Shown here piece after piece: positions 20,300 through 29,005 of a stretch of 64,000 bases of DNA. The stretch covers positions 2,796,001 to 2,860,000 of the forward strand of contig NZ_CP038015.1 of assembly GCF_004367585.1 (NCBI RefSeq), written 5' to 3'. The translations under genes and the position numbers were made by a program. The notes under the pieces are model-generated. The model saw only the letters and a list, made by a program, of their open reading frames with translations, was not told the DNA's origin and searched no databases. The stretch comes from Paenisporosarcina antarctica (GTDB lineage: Bacteria; Bacillota; Bacilli; Bacillales_A; Planococcaceae). Within the stretch, counting starts at the first letter, position 1. Each line of letters begins with the position of its first letter.

Positions 20300-20828
20300 C
20301 TTCCAGCGCCTGTGATGAGCTTGAGTGGGCTTCTATGCTTTTCAGTGTTGTCTAGCTCCGAAGCCCAGCTCACACCTAAGCTTCAGAAACTCATTCGAAA
20401 ACGAGTTTTCGATTCGTTTCTTCCAGCGCCGGTGATGAGCTTGAGTGGGCTTCTATGCTTTTCAGTGTTGTCTAGCTCCGAAGCCCAGCTCACACCTAAG
20501 CTTCAGAAACTCATTCGAAAACGAGTTTTCGATTCGTTTCTTCCAGCGCCGGTGATGAGCTTGAGTGGGCTTCTACGCTTTTCAGTGTTGTCTAGCTCCG
20601 AAGCCCAGCTCACACCTAAGCTTCAGAAACTCATTCGAAAACGAGTTTTCGATTCGTTTCTTCCAGCGCCGGTGATGAGCTTGAGTGGGCTTCTACGCTT
20701 TTCAGTGTTGTCTAGCTCCGAAGCCCAGCTCACACCTAAGCTTCAGAAACTCATTCGAAAACGAGTTTTCGATTCGTTTCTTCCAGCGCCGGTGATGAGC
20801 TTGAGTGGGCTTCTACGCTTTTCAGTGT
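20300..20828. repeat. 120-bp tandem repeat array (four full copies plus a partial one)
   Basis: Units start CTTCCAGCGCC at 20300, 20420, 20540, 20660 and 20780. Copies are nearly identical: copies 1-2 read CTTCTATGC and copies 3-5 CTTCTACGC, and copy 1 alone has CCTGTGATG. Each unit holds the palindrome TCGAAAACGAGTTTTCGA. The last unit breaks off in TTTTCAGTGT, where it joins the 3' end of fadF. An open frame across the array is a by-product of the 120-bp (40-codon) period. Confidence 0.95.
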
Positions 20829-22975
20829 ATTACAGGTTCTACTTCTTCTTCTTCAACTGGCGGCAAATAATCTCCTAGTACTGAACGTTCTAGTAATTCG
20901 GCGATATCGTATGTGCCTACCGTCTCTTCTACTTCTTTTGCTTTCGTTCCATCTGAAAGCATCGTTAAACAGTATGGACATCCTGATGAAATCATCGTCG
21001 GGTTTACTTCAAGTGCTTGTTCTGTACGTGCAACGTTTACACGATTCCCAACATGTTCTTCCATCCACATCATTCCGCCTCCTGCTCCACAGCACATTCC
21101 TGTTTCGCGGTTACGTTCCATTTCCACAAGCTTAACACCTGGGATTGCACGTAAGATTTCACGTGGTGGATCGTACACATCATTGTAACGCCCTAAGTAA
21201 CATGAATCATGGAAGGTAATGGTTTCATCAATTGAATATTGTGGTTTTAGGCGACCTTGTTGCACTAAATCAAACAACATTTCTGTATGGTGAAGCACTT
21301 CTCCACTCCAACCGAAATCAGGGTATTCATTTTTGAAAATATTATAAGCATGCGGATCGATTGTAACGATCTTTGTGACGCCTGCTTTTTCAAACTCAGA
21401 AATATTTGCTGTAGCGAGTTCTTGGAATAAGAATTCATTTCCTAAACGACGAGGTGTGTCGCCAGAGTTCTTTTCTTTGTTTCCAAGAATTGCGAATTTA
21501 ACACCCGCTTCATTCATTAATCGTGCGAATGCTAAAGCGATTTTTTGTGAACGATTGTCAAATGAACCCATTGAGCCAACCCAGAATAAGAATTCAAATT
21601 CTTCGCCAGCTTTTGATACTTCTTTGACTGTTGGAATCTTCACATCTGGACGTACGTCACGCCATTTTTCTTTCTCTTTACGGTTAAGACCCCATGGATT
21701 TCCTTGACGTTCGATGTTTGTCATCGCGCGCTGGGCGTCCGGATTCATACGTCCTTCTGTCATTACTAAGTAACGGCGAAGGTCGATAATGTGGGATACG
21801 TGTTCAATCATTACTGGACATTGATCTTCACAGTTACGACAAGTCGTACAAGCCCAAAGTTCTTCTTCTGTAATGACCTCACCAATTAATGCTGGATTGT
21901 AAATGTCTTCAATAACTGCACCATCAACACGAGCAGCAACCGCTAGTTGGTTACCTTGCGTATTAGCAAAGGCCATTGCTGGTACCCACGGTTTTTGTTT
22001 CGTCAGGACAGCACCTGTATTTGTTAAATGATTACGAAGTTTCGTAATTAAGTCCATCGGTGACAGCATTTTCCCTGTTCCCGTAGCTGGACACATATTT
22101 GTACAACGACCACATTCTACACATGCGTAAAGGTCAATCATTTGTTTTTGACTAAAGTCTTGAATTTTACCGACACCAAACGTCGTTTCTTCTTCATCTG
22201 CTGCTTCTTCGTCCTCTTCCACTTCGAAATCAATTGGACGAAGTTTCCCAACATTATCAACACGGTTGAAGTACGTATTTGCAGGTCCAGTAATTAAATG
22301 GAAATGTTTCGACTGAGGTACATATACCAAGAATGCTAGCAAGAATAGTAAGTGAACCCACCACATTGCATAGAATATAGTGATGACAGCTGCCTCGGGT
22401 AATAAACTAAAGATCATGGCAATACCGGAAGCTACAGGTTCTGACCAAGTTGCTGCGTGGTCATGCCAAATCATACCCATTCCGTTTCCTACTAATACCG
22501 ATACCATTAATCCACCAATGAAAATAAGTACAAGACCTGATTTCCATCCGCGTTTTAAACGCACTAATTTTTCAATGTAGCGGCGGTAGAATGCCCATAC
22601 AACTGCAACTAGAATAGTTAACGTGACGATTTCTTGAAAGAATGTAAAAGCAGGATAAACCGCTCCAAGTGGTAAATGAGATCCAGGATTTAGCCCTTTC
22701 CATATGAAATCAATTGCTCCAAATTGCACAAGTAGGAATCCGTAGAAGAACATTACGTGTATAATTCCACTTTTCTTATCTTTCAATAATTTCTTTTGTC
22801 CAAATACATTCACCCAAATTTTACGCATACGCTCTTTCAAATTGTCCTCAAACTCGACTTTTTGTCCGAGTTTAATGAAATCGTAGCGAGTTTTCAGTAA
22901 ATAAGTAAATAAACCAAGTGCGTAAGCGGTTACAGCTAAAAATAAGACCCAGTTAATAATTAAAAGCAGGTTCAT
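20822..22975 (-). CDS. fadF: Membrane-bound Fe-S oxidoreductase (FadF/YwjF, heterodisulfide-reductase-like)
   Basis: This 717-residue protein probably passes electrons from acyl-CoA dehydrogenase/ETF to the menaquinone pool. The first about 220 residues hold several membrane helices (LLLIINWVLFLAVTAYALGL, ILVAVVWAFYRRY, LLFLLAFLVYV). Two [4Fe-4S] clusters follow (CVECGRCTNMCP and CTTCRNCEDQCP). The C-terminal half has CCG-type motifs (HDSCYLGRYN, GMCCGAGGG, GCPYCL). Its stop codon (20822-20824) lies in the edge of the 120-bp repeat array. It has a promoter with a FadR box (23073-23101) and stands upstream of mmgABC on the same strand, which fits a beta-oxidation role. B. subtilis ywjF lies in the same neighbourhood. 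Confidence 0.88.
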   Translation of the reverse strand: MNLLLIINWVLFLAVTAYALGLFTYLLKTRYDFIKLGQKVEFEDNLKERMRKIWVNVFGQKKLLKDKKSGIIHVMFFYGFLLVQFGAIDFIWKGLNPGSHLPLGAVYPAFTFFQEIVTLTILVAVVWAFYRRYIEKLVRLKRGWKSGLVLIFIGGLMVSVLVGNGMGMIWHDHAATWSEPVASGIAMIFSLLPEAAVITIFYAMWWVHLLFLLAFLVYVPQSKHFHLITGPANTYFNRVDNVGKLRPIDFEVEEDEEAADEEETTFGVGKIQDFSQKQMIDLYACVECGRCTNMCPATGTGKMLSPMDLITKLRNHLTNTGAVLTKQKPWVPAMAFANTQGNQLAVAARVDGAVIEDIYNPALIGEVITEEELWACTTCRNCEDQCPVMIEHVSHIIDLRRYLVMTEGRMNPDAQRAMTNIERQGNPWGLNRKEKEKWRDVRPDVKIPTVKEVSKAGEEFEFLFWVGSMGSFDNRSQKIALAFARLMNEAGVKFAILGNKEKNSGDTPRRLGNEFLFQELATANISEFEKAGVTKIVTIDPHAYNIFKNEYPDFGWSGEVLHHTEMLFDLVQQGRLKPQYSIDETITFHDSCYLGRYNDVYDPPREILRAIPGVKLVEMERNRETGMCCGAGGGMMWMEEHVGNRVNVARTEQALEVNPTMISSGCPYCLTMLSDGTKAKEVEETVGTYDIAELLERSVLGDYLPPVEEEEVEPVIH

Positions 22976-23072
22976 CTCCTTCTCCCCTTTTCTATATATT
23001 AAAATTATATTTGTTCTTATAGTAATACCATCATTTTAGTAGATTGTTGGTATGTTGTCGATGCTAACTTTA

Positions 23073-23101
23073 AGTTTAAGACTGAATGAGCATTCAGTCA
23101 A
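23073..23101 (-). promoter_or_regulatory. fadF promoter with FadR-type operator in the spacer
   Basis: Minus strand: TTGACT (23096-23101), 17 bases, TAAACT (23073-23078). The spacer is filled by the palindrome GACTGAATGAGCATTCAGTC (23080-23099), with perfect 9-bp arms. TGACTGAATGCTCATTCA agrees with the B. subtilis FadR consensus TGAATGAMTANTCATTCA at all but two positions. Repressor binding would block RNA polymerase. Confidence 0.8.
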
Positions 23102-23403
23102 TAGGAAAAATAAAGAAATTATACTGTATCTGATTTCTGCTATATCCCATATTAGCAACAATCTAACGGTTAGGACTTATCTCGCATTTATATGTATACT
23201 CCTGAATTTCATATACGCTTATTCTCGCATACTTTTTTAATATTCATCTTTTCCACACAATTTAATTTACTGAAATGTGTAGTGTAACCAATATGGCTGT
23301 CGATTTCCATTACAACTCACTTTCATGTTTCGAAGCTAGCAAAGCGATGCAGAAACAGAAACAGAAACAGGCGGGCGGTCCGTGACTCTCCTCGTCGCAA
23401 GAA

Positions 23404-23625
23404 AAACTGGGTAACCATGTTTCACGAGTGATTGATAAAACGATTGAGTCGATTGATCACAAAGTATTCTATTCTCACTATAAAGACGATTGAAGAGTAT
23501 CGAATGTAAGTTGAAAGAAAGCATCCGAAAATCGATTCATCAAATCAAGGACATAACAGAATCTGAATACATTCAATCTAGGATTGAAGAACTGGGCGAA
23601 TAGGTTACACCAGCACAATTAGAAA
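23404..23625 (+). pseudogene. Possible decayed coding fragment
   Basis: Two short stretches in different frames look protein-like: one reads NHVSRVIDKTIESIDHKVF and the next KLKESIRKSIHQIKDITES, broken by stops. I cannot name the source; a transposase relic is one possibility. A repeat scrap (CATGTTTCGAAGCTAGC, then three CAGAAA units) precedes it. The rest of 23100-23830 shows no gene. Confidence 0.25.
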
Positions 23626-23833
23626 AATAAGTAAATACCTTACCTATTTTAAGGACTTATTAGACAGCCCCATTTCTCTTTCCAGTTGGCCCACAAGGTA
23701 GATCTACATGGAAGCCATTTCGCCAGGTTCACTCCATGGCTCTTTTCTGTCGGGTTAGGTATCTTAACAAAATAACGGGTTTATTGTGCAGCAGGTTTGA
23801 GACAGAATGTTCTTCTATCACCAACCTTTCAAC

Positions 23834-25060
23834 CTATTTAAATGTTGAAAGGTCAACAGTCTCAGCCATTTTCTTATACCCAGCATCGTTGGGATGTAGA
23901 TGATCCCCAGCGTCATATTTTGGAAGGTAGCGTTCAGGCTCTTTAGGATCCCTCAGTGCTTTGTCAAAATCTATCACTCCATCAAACTCTCCACTATTCT
24001 TGATCCAGTGATTTACCTCCTGACGAGTTTTTTCCCCTTGTGATGTGTACATTCCTGAACCTTTAAAAGGAGTTAAAGTCCCACCATAAATTTTAAGGCC
24101 TTGATCATGAGTAGAATTAATGATTTGTACCATTCCCTCAATAACTTTTTCTGAATCATATTCCGGATAATGTCTAATATCATTCAAGCCTTGGTGCAAA
24201 ATCAGTGCCTTGACGCCTGTTTGACTAAAAACATCCCGCTCGAGCCTTTCCAATGCACTCTCACCATTATCTGGCCTATTGTTGATCAAATGATTGGCAG
24301 AGACTCCTGCATTCAAAACAGACATTTTGATATCCGAATTATTTTGATTTAATCGTTTCGCTAAATAATCAGGCCATCGACGGCTGGCATCCACTGTAGA
24401 ACGATTTCCATTAGCAATGGAACTTCCCAATACAACAATGGCACCCATTACAGAAGGATCTGGTATAACGTCCACCCCATCCAACCAAAACCATGCATCT
24501 TCTTTCGTTTTAAAAGCCGAAGCATCAGAGTCTGAAACATGCTTTCCAGTTGAAATATATGTAGTTTGCATAGAACGAGGATGCCATGTTGTAGGTCCTG
24601 TTTTATCACGAACATAAAGACTGACCGCCAGATTTTCTTCACTGTTAACCTCAAAGGATATTGGATCACTAAATTCTTTCGCACCAGGAGGGATTGTTAC
24701 ATTTTGTTCGCCCCCAAATGTAACCTGTTGATCTGTTCCAGGAACAATACCAGACCCACTTTTTGAAACCGCCACGTGTATCTCTTCGATAGACAGCGGT
24801 TCAGAACCAAATGTATTAGATAGACGTATCCGCATCTTTTTGCCATCTATATGAGGATGGATGATTGAACGAACGGTTTGATTTTCAAACCCTTTATGAG
24901 AAACTCCATCTTCATAAGATGCTTGCATACTTGCGCTCCATGTTCCTACCCAATTTCCTACAACCGGTTTTTTTTCATTTGAAGATTTCCACTCACTAAC
25001 TCCATACACGCTTAAGAAGATAATAATAATGGTGAAAAAAATATATAGTACACGCCTCAT
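23834..25060 (-). CDS. Secreted or membrane-anchored SGNH/GDSL-family esterase
   Basis: This 408-residue protein has an N-terminal signal or anchor (LYIFFTIIIIFLSVYGV), then a beta-rich segment (GTWSASMQ, RLSNTFGSEPLSI, HPRSMQTTYIS) and an SGNH hydrolase domain. The catalytic blocks are VVLGSSIANGN (nucleophile Ser; the usual GDS is GSS here), LHQGLNDIR (block III) and DHLHPNDAGY (D386 and H389). Similar two-part proteins act as secreted acyl or acetyl esterases on lipids or polysaccharides. It stands alone between a decayed region and a MITE copy, suggesting acquisition, though base composition is not obviously different. The substrate is unknown. Confidence 0.82.
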   Translation of the reverse strand: MRRVLYIFFTIIIIFLSVYGVSEWKSSNEKKPVVGNWVGTWSASMQASYEDGVSHKGFENQTVRSIIHPHIDGKKMRIRLSNTFGSEPLSIEEIHVAVSKSGSGIVPGTDQQVTFGGEQNVTIPPGAKEFSDPISFEVNSEENLAVSLYVRDKTGPTTWHPRSMQTTYISTGKHVSDSDASAFKTKEDAWFWLDGVDVIPDPSVMGAIVVLGSSIANGNRSTVDASRRWPDYLAKRLNQNNSDIKMSVLNAGVSANHLINNRPDNGESALERLERDVFSQTGVKALILHQGLNDIRHYPEYDSEKVIEGMVQIINSTHDQGLKIYGGTLTPFKGSGMYTSQGEKTRQEVNHWIKNSGEFDGVIDFDKALRDPKEPERYLPKYDAGDHLHPNDAGYKKMAETVDLSTFK

Positions 25061-25103
25061 AATTATCTCTCCCTTTATATTGATGTCAGATATTGCTCCT
25101 TAT

Positions 25104-25370
25104 GGTTCTTTGTCAAATGTCGTTGGTAAAGAATTTTAGTCGGCTATAATTGATTTATTAATTTGTCGAGGGACTGTCCAGAAAGTCAGTATATCCCGTT
25201 GCTTTCCGTTCTAGATGGACGCTTTCCGCGGACACGGCTCACCGCACGCCCCACGGAACGCGTCCGCTCGGAACGGAAATCAGCGTGTAGAAGGATTTTT
25301 TTAGTTTCATAGATATTTATAAACACTTTTCTTAATGTGAAACTTTACTTCGGTTTTCATTTTAACATTC
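25104..25370. mobile_element. MITE-like element, copy 2 (one end decayed)
   Basis: It starts with GGTTCTTTGTCAAATGTCG, leading into TTGGT, the right end of copy 1 inverted. It carries the GC-rich core (GGACGCTTTCCGCGGACACG, GGAACGCGTCCGCTCGGAAC) and the internal run TTTTTTTAGTTTCATAGA. The second terminal repeat cannot be recognised. No gene is present in 25061-25537. Confidence 0.6.
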
Positions 25371-25404
25371 TTCAGCATATCCCCACCAGTTCCTTTAAAG
25401 AAAG

Positions 25405-25445
25405 CAAAAAAGAATCGCGAAGTGATGTTGTCACTTCGCGATTCT
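25405..25445 (-). terminator. Terminator of the cobalamin operon
   Basis: Perfect 15-bp stem AGAATCGCGAAGTGA / TCACTTCGCGATTCT with loop TGTTG. On the minus strand it is followed by TTTTTTGC. It lies about 93 bases after cblS. Confidence 0.88.
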
Positions 25446-25537
25446 CTTTTCATTCTTTAGGCTATCGTGTAGCAGGTTTGCAGTCCATACATAGCGAACC
25501 AGAAACCTAGTTAATGCAAATTGGAATAGCATTTATC

Positions 25538-26212
25538 TCACACAACTAAATCTCGAAATTCATCTCCAAAATATTGCCTTGCTAATTCGACTGATTCACG
25601 CTGAACTCCTAAAAGAACAACAGTACTCGGTCCCGCAGACTTTCCCACATCTAACTCCGAAATCACAACTATTGTATCATCTGCAAACAAAGCTCCAACC
25701 TCTGATTGAATCCCTTTTGAACCGACTGGCCAAACCTTCTTCACCCAACCTTGGCCAATTGCTTCCTTCAACTTTTTCAAATCCGCGAAATTTTTGGCAT
25801 TTTCAAGTACTTCACTACCTACGCAAGGTTGACCATAAATAAACCAGGTAACGTCACAATCCTCAATTTCTTTGCTACTACCAATCATCGTGACTGACAT
25901 AGCTGACTGTAAAAGCTCCATATTAGTTTCACTACTGCCAATTATTAAGATTTGCCCTAAATTAACTTCATCAAATAGACGTTGCACCCCATCCATGTAA
26001 GCTTGCCACGCGGCTTCACCTGAAAAATTATGGATAATGACAGACTGCACTTGTGCATTCGCTGCCCATTGCTCGAGTAAAGCAACACGAGCTGCAAAAT
26101 AACTGACGACATGATTCGGCGCATACACGACGTCGGCTTGTTTTTCACCAATACCACCAGCGTTGTCAGTAGTTACCACAAAACCATTCGGCAATTTCAT
26201 GGCATTTCTCAT
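25538..26212 (-). CDS. cblS: Alpha-ribazole kinase CblS
   Basis: CblS phosphorylates alpha-ribazole to alpha-ribazole 5'-phosphate, replacing CobT in the assembly of the cobalamin lower ligand (route described in Listeria and Geobacillus). The 224 residues resemble AIR-synthase/ThiL-type ATP-binding proteins. Visible motifs are PNGFVVTTDNAGGIGEK near the start, YFAARVALLEQWAA and a GPSTVVLLGV strand near the end. Its start overlaps the cblT stop by four bases; MKLPNG at 26200 is an alternative start. The pairing with an S-component gene, together with cobS and cobC in the same operon and no cobT, makes the call convincing. It is the last gene of the operon. Confidence 0.82.
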   Translation of the reverse strand: MRNAMKLPNGFVVTTDNAGGIGEKQADVVYAPNHVVSYFAARVALLEQWAANAQVQSVIIHNFSGEAAWQAYMDGVQRLFDEVNLGQILIIGSSETNMELLQSAMSVTMIGSSKEIEDCDVTWFIYGQPCVGSEVLENAKNFADLKKLKEAIGQGWVKKVWPVGSKGIQSEVGALFADDTIVVISELDVGKSAGPSTVVLLGVQRESVELARQYFGDEFRDLVV

Positions 26213-26691
26213 TTAACGACTACTACTCTCTTGTAAACTCGTTTCACTAAGGGTGCCAACATAATGGCAATTCCCGCGTTTAAACAAGAAGCTATTAATA
26301 ATGAAGGGACAGCCACGTAAAAGAACGCTGGTCCGATCAGGAAGTAAAACGGCAATGGTGCAAGTACTCCATTTGCTAACACAAAAAATATCCATTTCCA
26401 CATGTTTTTTCCTGTACGATGTAGCAACCCAAAGACCCATAAAATCACGAACATTTCAGCAGCTATCAACACATGGAATGGACCAAATGGCATCCCTGCC
26501 GATAATGCAGATACTAAATGGCCAATTAATGCAGCTATACCTGAAAATACTGGTGGCAAAAACATTACGGAAACTAGAGCTGGCACTGCGTCTAAAGCTG
26601 CCGTACCAATTCCAACAGGCAATTTCACGAGTGCACCTAACGCGCATAATGTTGCAATCATCGCTGTTAACGTCAATAAACGTACATTCAT
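26209..26691 (-). CDS. cblT: Alpha-ribazole transporter CblT (ECF S-component)
   Basis: This 160-residue integral membrane protein has about five hydrophobic segments, beginning LLTLTAMIATLCALGALVKL, and looks like an ECF-transporter substrate-binding S component. In Listeria and Geobacillus CblT imports alpha-ribazole for the adjacent kinase CblS. The translational overlap with cblS (ATGA) and the three-base gap after the adenosyltransferase gene support this role. The ECF energising module is not in this window and is presumably encoded elsewhere. Confidence 0.8.
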   Translation of the reverse strand: MNVRLLTLTAMIATLCALGALVKLPVGIGTAALDAVPALVSVMFLPPVFSGIAALIGHLVSALSAGMPFGPFHVLIAAEMFVILWVFGLLHRTGKNMWKWIFFVLANGVLAPLPFYFLIGPAFFYVAVPSLLIASCLNAGIAIMLAPLVKRVYKRVVVVK

Positions 26692-26694
26692 CGT

Positions 26695-27285
26695 TTACTC
26701 CTCCACTTTTTTCGCTCGTCCACCATTTCGAAATACCTTAGCGGAACGTACGTATTCGTTGTCGCGAATATTTATCCGTGAATTGGCGACTCGTGAAGCT
26801 GCAAATAAATAATCAGATAAACGATTTAAATAACGTTGCACGACTGTCGGAATGTCCTCTTCTACTTTCATCAAAGTTACCATTAGTCTCTCCGCTCGTC
26901 GTGTAACCGTCCGCGCGATGTGCAGTGTTGCTGCAGCTGGCGATCCCCCTGGCAAAATAAATCGTTCGAGCAATGGAGCTTCTTCCATTAATTCATCAAT
27001 ACGCTTCTCAAGTACTTCTACTGGCTCTTCTGACATTTTATATGTTCGACTTGGCTTGACGTTTGATAAATCTCCACCACAATCGAATAATTCATTTTGA
27101 ATTGCTTCTAAGTCTGTCAGTAAATCACTGAAGATCGCTGAATCCAGTTCCGTCATTGCTTTGCCAATAAACGAGTTCACTTCATCAATCGTGCCATACG
27201 TCTCCACACGCGGTGCATCTTTATCTGTGCGAGCACCGACTAAACTTGTTTGTCCCTTGTCCCCAGTACGTGTGTATATTCTCAT
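26695..27285 (-). CDS. pduO: ATP:cob(I)alamin adenosyltransferase, PduO type
   Basis: This enzyme transfers the adenosyl group of ATP to the cobalt of cob(I)alamin or cob(I)inamide, making the coenzyme form used by IcmF. The 196 residues show the N-terminal TRTGDKGQTSL, YGTIDEVNSFIG, RRAERLM and RYLNRLSDYLFAASR, all typical of the PduO family. The ATG follows AAGGGGGAAA. It lies 45 bases after the mini-CobU gene and three bases before cblT. Confidence 0.93.
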   Translation of the reverse strand: MRIYTRTGDKGQTSLVGARTDKDAPRVETYGTIDEVNSFIGKAMTELDSAIFSDLLTDLEAIQNELFDCGGDLSNVKPSRTYKMSEEPVEVLEKRIDELMEEAPLLERFILPGGSPAAATLHIARTVTRRAERLMVTLMKVEEDIPTVVQRYLNRLSDYLFAASRVANSRINIRDNEYVRSAKVFRNGGRAKKVEE

Positions 27286-27330
27286 TATATTTCCCCCTTT
27301 TAATATAGTTTAAAAGTCTGCTCAATCCTT

Positions 27331-27729
27331 CTATTTTAATGTTTCTGTTAAGCCATACCAAATGCGCGTTACTTCAGTTGCTTCCTTGAAAATCTGTTGT
27401 GATAATCTGCCACAGCGATCCCGAAGTTCACGTGTTTCTGCTACTATCGGCACGATTCCCCGTCCATTTTCAGTCACAATCACAATGACATCACTATGCT
27501 CTCGATATGAAGTTAATTTCCTCATAACATCTTCAATCACAACTTCTTCTGGTCTTTCTAAATGGCGCTCCACAAAATTTTCTAAGCCTACAACTACAAT
27601 CGTTTTCGAAACTGCTTGAGGTAAATCGTCCACTTCTGCACATTCAATCCATTGCTCATCTCGATCCATTACGAGCTGCTTTACATATGTCCGCTTTCCA
27701 TTAAACGCTCCACCGACAAAGACTCGCAT
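27331..27729 (-). CDS. Short CobU-like protein (second CobU paralogue of the operon)
   Basis: This 132-residue protein begins MRVFVGGAFNGKRTYV, whose GGAFNGKRT (residues 6-14) looks like the CobU P-loop, and continues with KTIVVVGLENFVERHL and VIVIVTENGRGIVP, like the central CobU strands. In the latter, NGRGIVP corresponds to the NEVG.GIVP region of CobU. It is about two-thirds of CobU length and lacks the region after the P-loop that carries the guanylylation His in CobU. GAGGGAAAG precedes the ATG. It overlaps the 3' end of cobC by 49 bases. A partial or regulatory function is possible. A full CobU is at 29846. Confidence 0.7.
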   Translation of the reverse strand: MRVFVGGAFNGKRTYVKQLVMDRDEQWIECAEVDDLPQAVSKTIVVVGLENFVERHLERPEEVVIEDVMRKLTSYREHSDVIVIVTENGRGIVPIVAETRELRDRCGRLSQQIFKEATEVTRIWYGLTETLK

Positions 27730-28277
27730 CGCTTTCCCTCCTCAAAACATTGCCTACTCGACCAGCTTAAAGTCCACTGGTCACCATGCTTGACATCCCA
27801 TGACCAAAAATCATCTTCTTGTGGTGCAAACTTCGTGAGTACATAGCGAATTGGTCCACCATGCGTCACCACAACTGAATGCTCGTGCAGTAAACTCTTC
27901 AATCCGATATGAACGCGTGAAGCCATTTCATGTAAAAACTCTCCATTTGGAGGTGCTGTACCATCTGGATTACATAACCACTTTTGATAAGTAGGATCAT
28001 CCTTCAAATCCTCATACGTCTGTAACTCCCAGTCTCCAAAAGACATTTCTCGAAATGCAGGTGAACCTTGGTAGGGCGTTTTCGGGTAAAATAGTACGGC
28101 AGTTTCTTGACAACGTTGAAGATCGCTGCCATTAATAACGGCTGGGCCCCAAGTGGCTTTATCGTAAACCCGTGACGACTGAATAATCGATTCATCGCTC
28201 CAGCCTATGTATCGACGCTCATGATTCGCTAAGGTTGGTAAGTGACGGATTAAAGTAAGCTGAAAATCACGAGCCAT
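27681..28277 (-). CDS. cobC: Alpha-ribazole phosphatase / adenosylcobalamin phosphatase CobC
   Basis: Histidine-phosphatase-fold enzyme of 198 residues. The phospho-His motif LIRHLPT, the second basic motif SDLQRCQETA, and VVVTHGGPIRYVL with the second catalytic His are present. It removes the 5'-phosphate from adenosylcobalamin 5'-phosphate (or alpha-ribazole phosphate), the last step of nucleotide loop assembly. It overlaps cobS by 28 bases and the mini-CobU gene by 49. Confidence 0.85.
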   Translation of the reverse strand: MARDFQLTLIRHLPTLANHERRYIGWSDESIIQSSRVYDKATWGPAVINGSDLQRCQETAVLFYPKTPYQGSPAFREMSFGDWELQTYEDLKDDPTYQKWLCNPDGTAPPNGEFLHEMASRVHIGLKSLLHEHSVVVTHGGPIRYVLTKFAPQEDDFWSWDVKHGDQWTLSWSSRQCFEEGKRCESLSVERLMESGHM

Positions 28278-29005
28278 AAGACAACTTCCATCCCTTCAAC
28301 GAAAGCACCAGATACATCACCTGTGACGCCTCCAAAATGTTTCTTTGTCCAATACTTATATGCATGGGCACAAATGAATAAAGCAACTAAACTACTAACG
28401 GCAACTGCTATATTCCCAGCAACAACGATGATAAATCCTGCACCTATTACCATTGAAAGAAGCGTGGTGACTAGCAATACTCGATGATCAAAACGTTTTT
28501 TAAAGAATGCAGCCAGTCCTCGGTCCCGCGCTGCAGATGTATTGATGAAGTAGTACAACATTCCTGCCCTCGCTAAAAACGGTAAGACAACTAACCATTC
28601 CCATCTCATACCGTTGTGCGAAATTATCTCTGCCAATAATAATATTTTTCCAACAATAAAAAATAGTAAAGCCATTGCCCCAAAAGCACCGATGCGTGGA
28701 TCAGCTAAAATTTCGTGACGTTTGTCGATACGTCGATATGAAAAAAAGGCATCACTTGTATCCACGAATCCATCGAGATGTAGTCCCCCGGACACAATAA
28801 TCCCAATTAACACAATAATAAACGCTAAGAAAAGTGAACTCGCGTCAAAAAATAACCAAACACTTGAGGTGAATATCCCGACTAACACCCCAATCCACGG
28901 GAGTGTTGTAAACATTGCAGTTACTGACTTGGGATCCATTTCTAGTTCTTTATTCACTGGTAAAATAGTGAAAAATTGCAGGGCAAGAAATATCCCACGC
29001 ATCAT
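28250..29005 (-). CDS. cobS: Adenosylcobinamide-GDP ribazoletransferase CobS
   Basis: Membrane enzyme joining adenosylcobinamide-GDP to alpha-ribazole (or its phosphate). The 251 residues have several hydrophobic helices and the family signature GGLHLDGFVDTSDAFF with its Asp-rich motif, then RIGAFGAM and RAGMLYYF. The frame opens at 29068, but the ATG at 29003-29005 is chosen because it overlaps the cobQ stop (coupling) and gives the usual N-terminus (MRGIFLALQFFTILPV). Confidence 0.92.
   Translation of the reverse strand: MMRGIFLALQFFTILPVNKELEMDPKSVTAMFTTLPWIGVLVGIFTSSVWLFFDASSLFLAFIIVLIGIIVSGGLHLDGFVDTSDAFFSYRRIDKRHEILADPRIGAFGAMALLFFIVGKILLLAEIISHNGMRWEWLVVLPFLARAGMLYYFINTSAARDRGLAAFFKKRFDHRVLLVTTLLSMVIGAGFIIVVAGNIAVAVSSLVALFICAHAYKYWTKKHFGGVTGDVSGAFVEGMEVVLWLVIFSLL

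Noticed and set aside
20168-20878. 236-codon open frame across the 120-bp repeats
   Set aside because: It is the same 40-residue block repeated because 120 is divisible by three. It overlaps the fadF 3' end and has no homology-like features.
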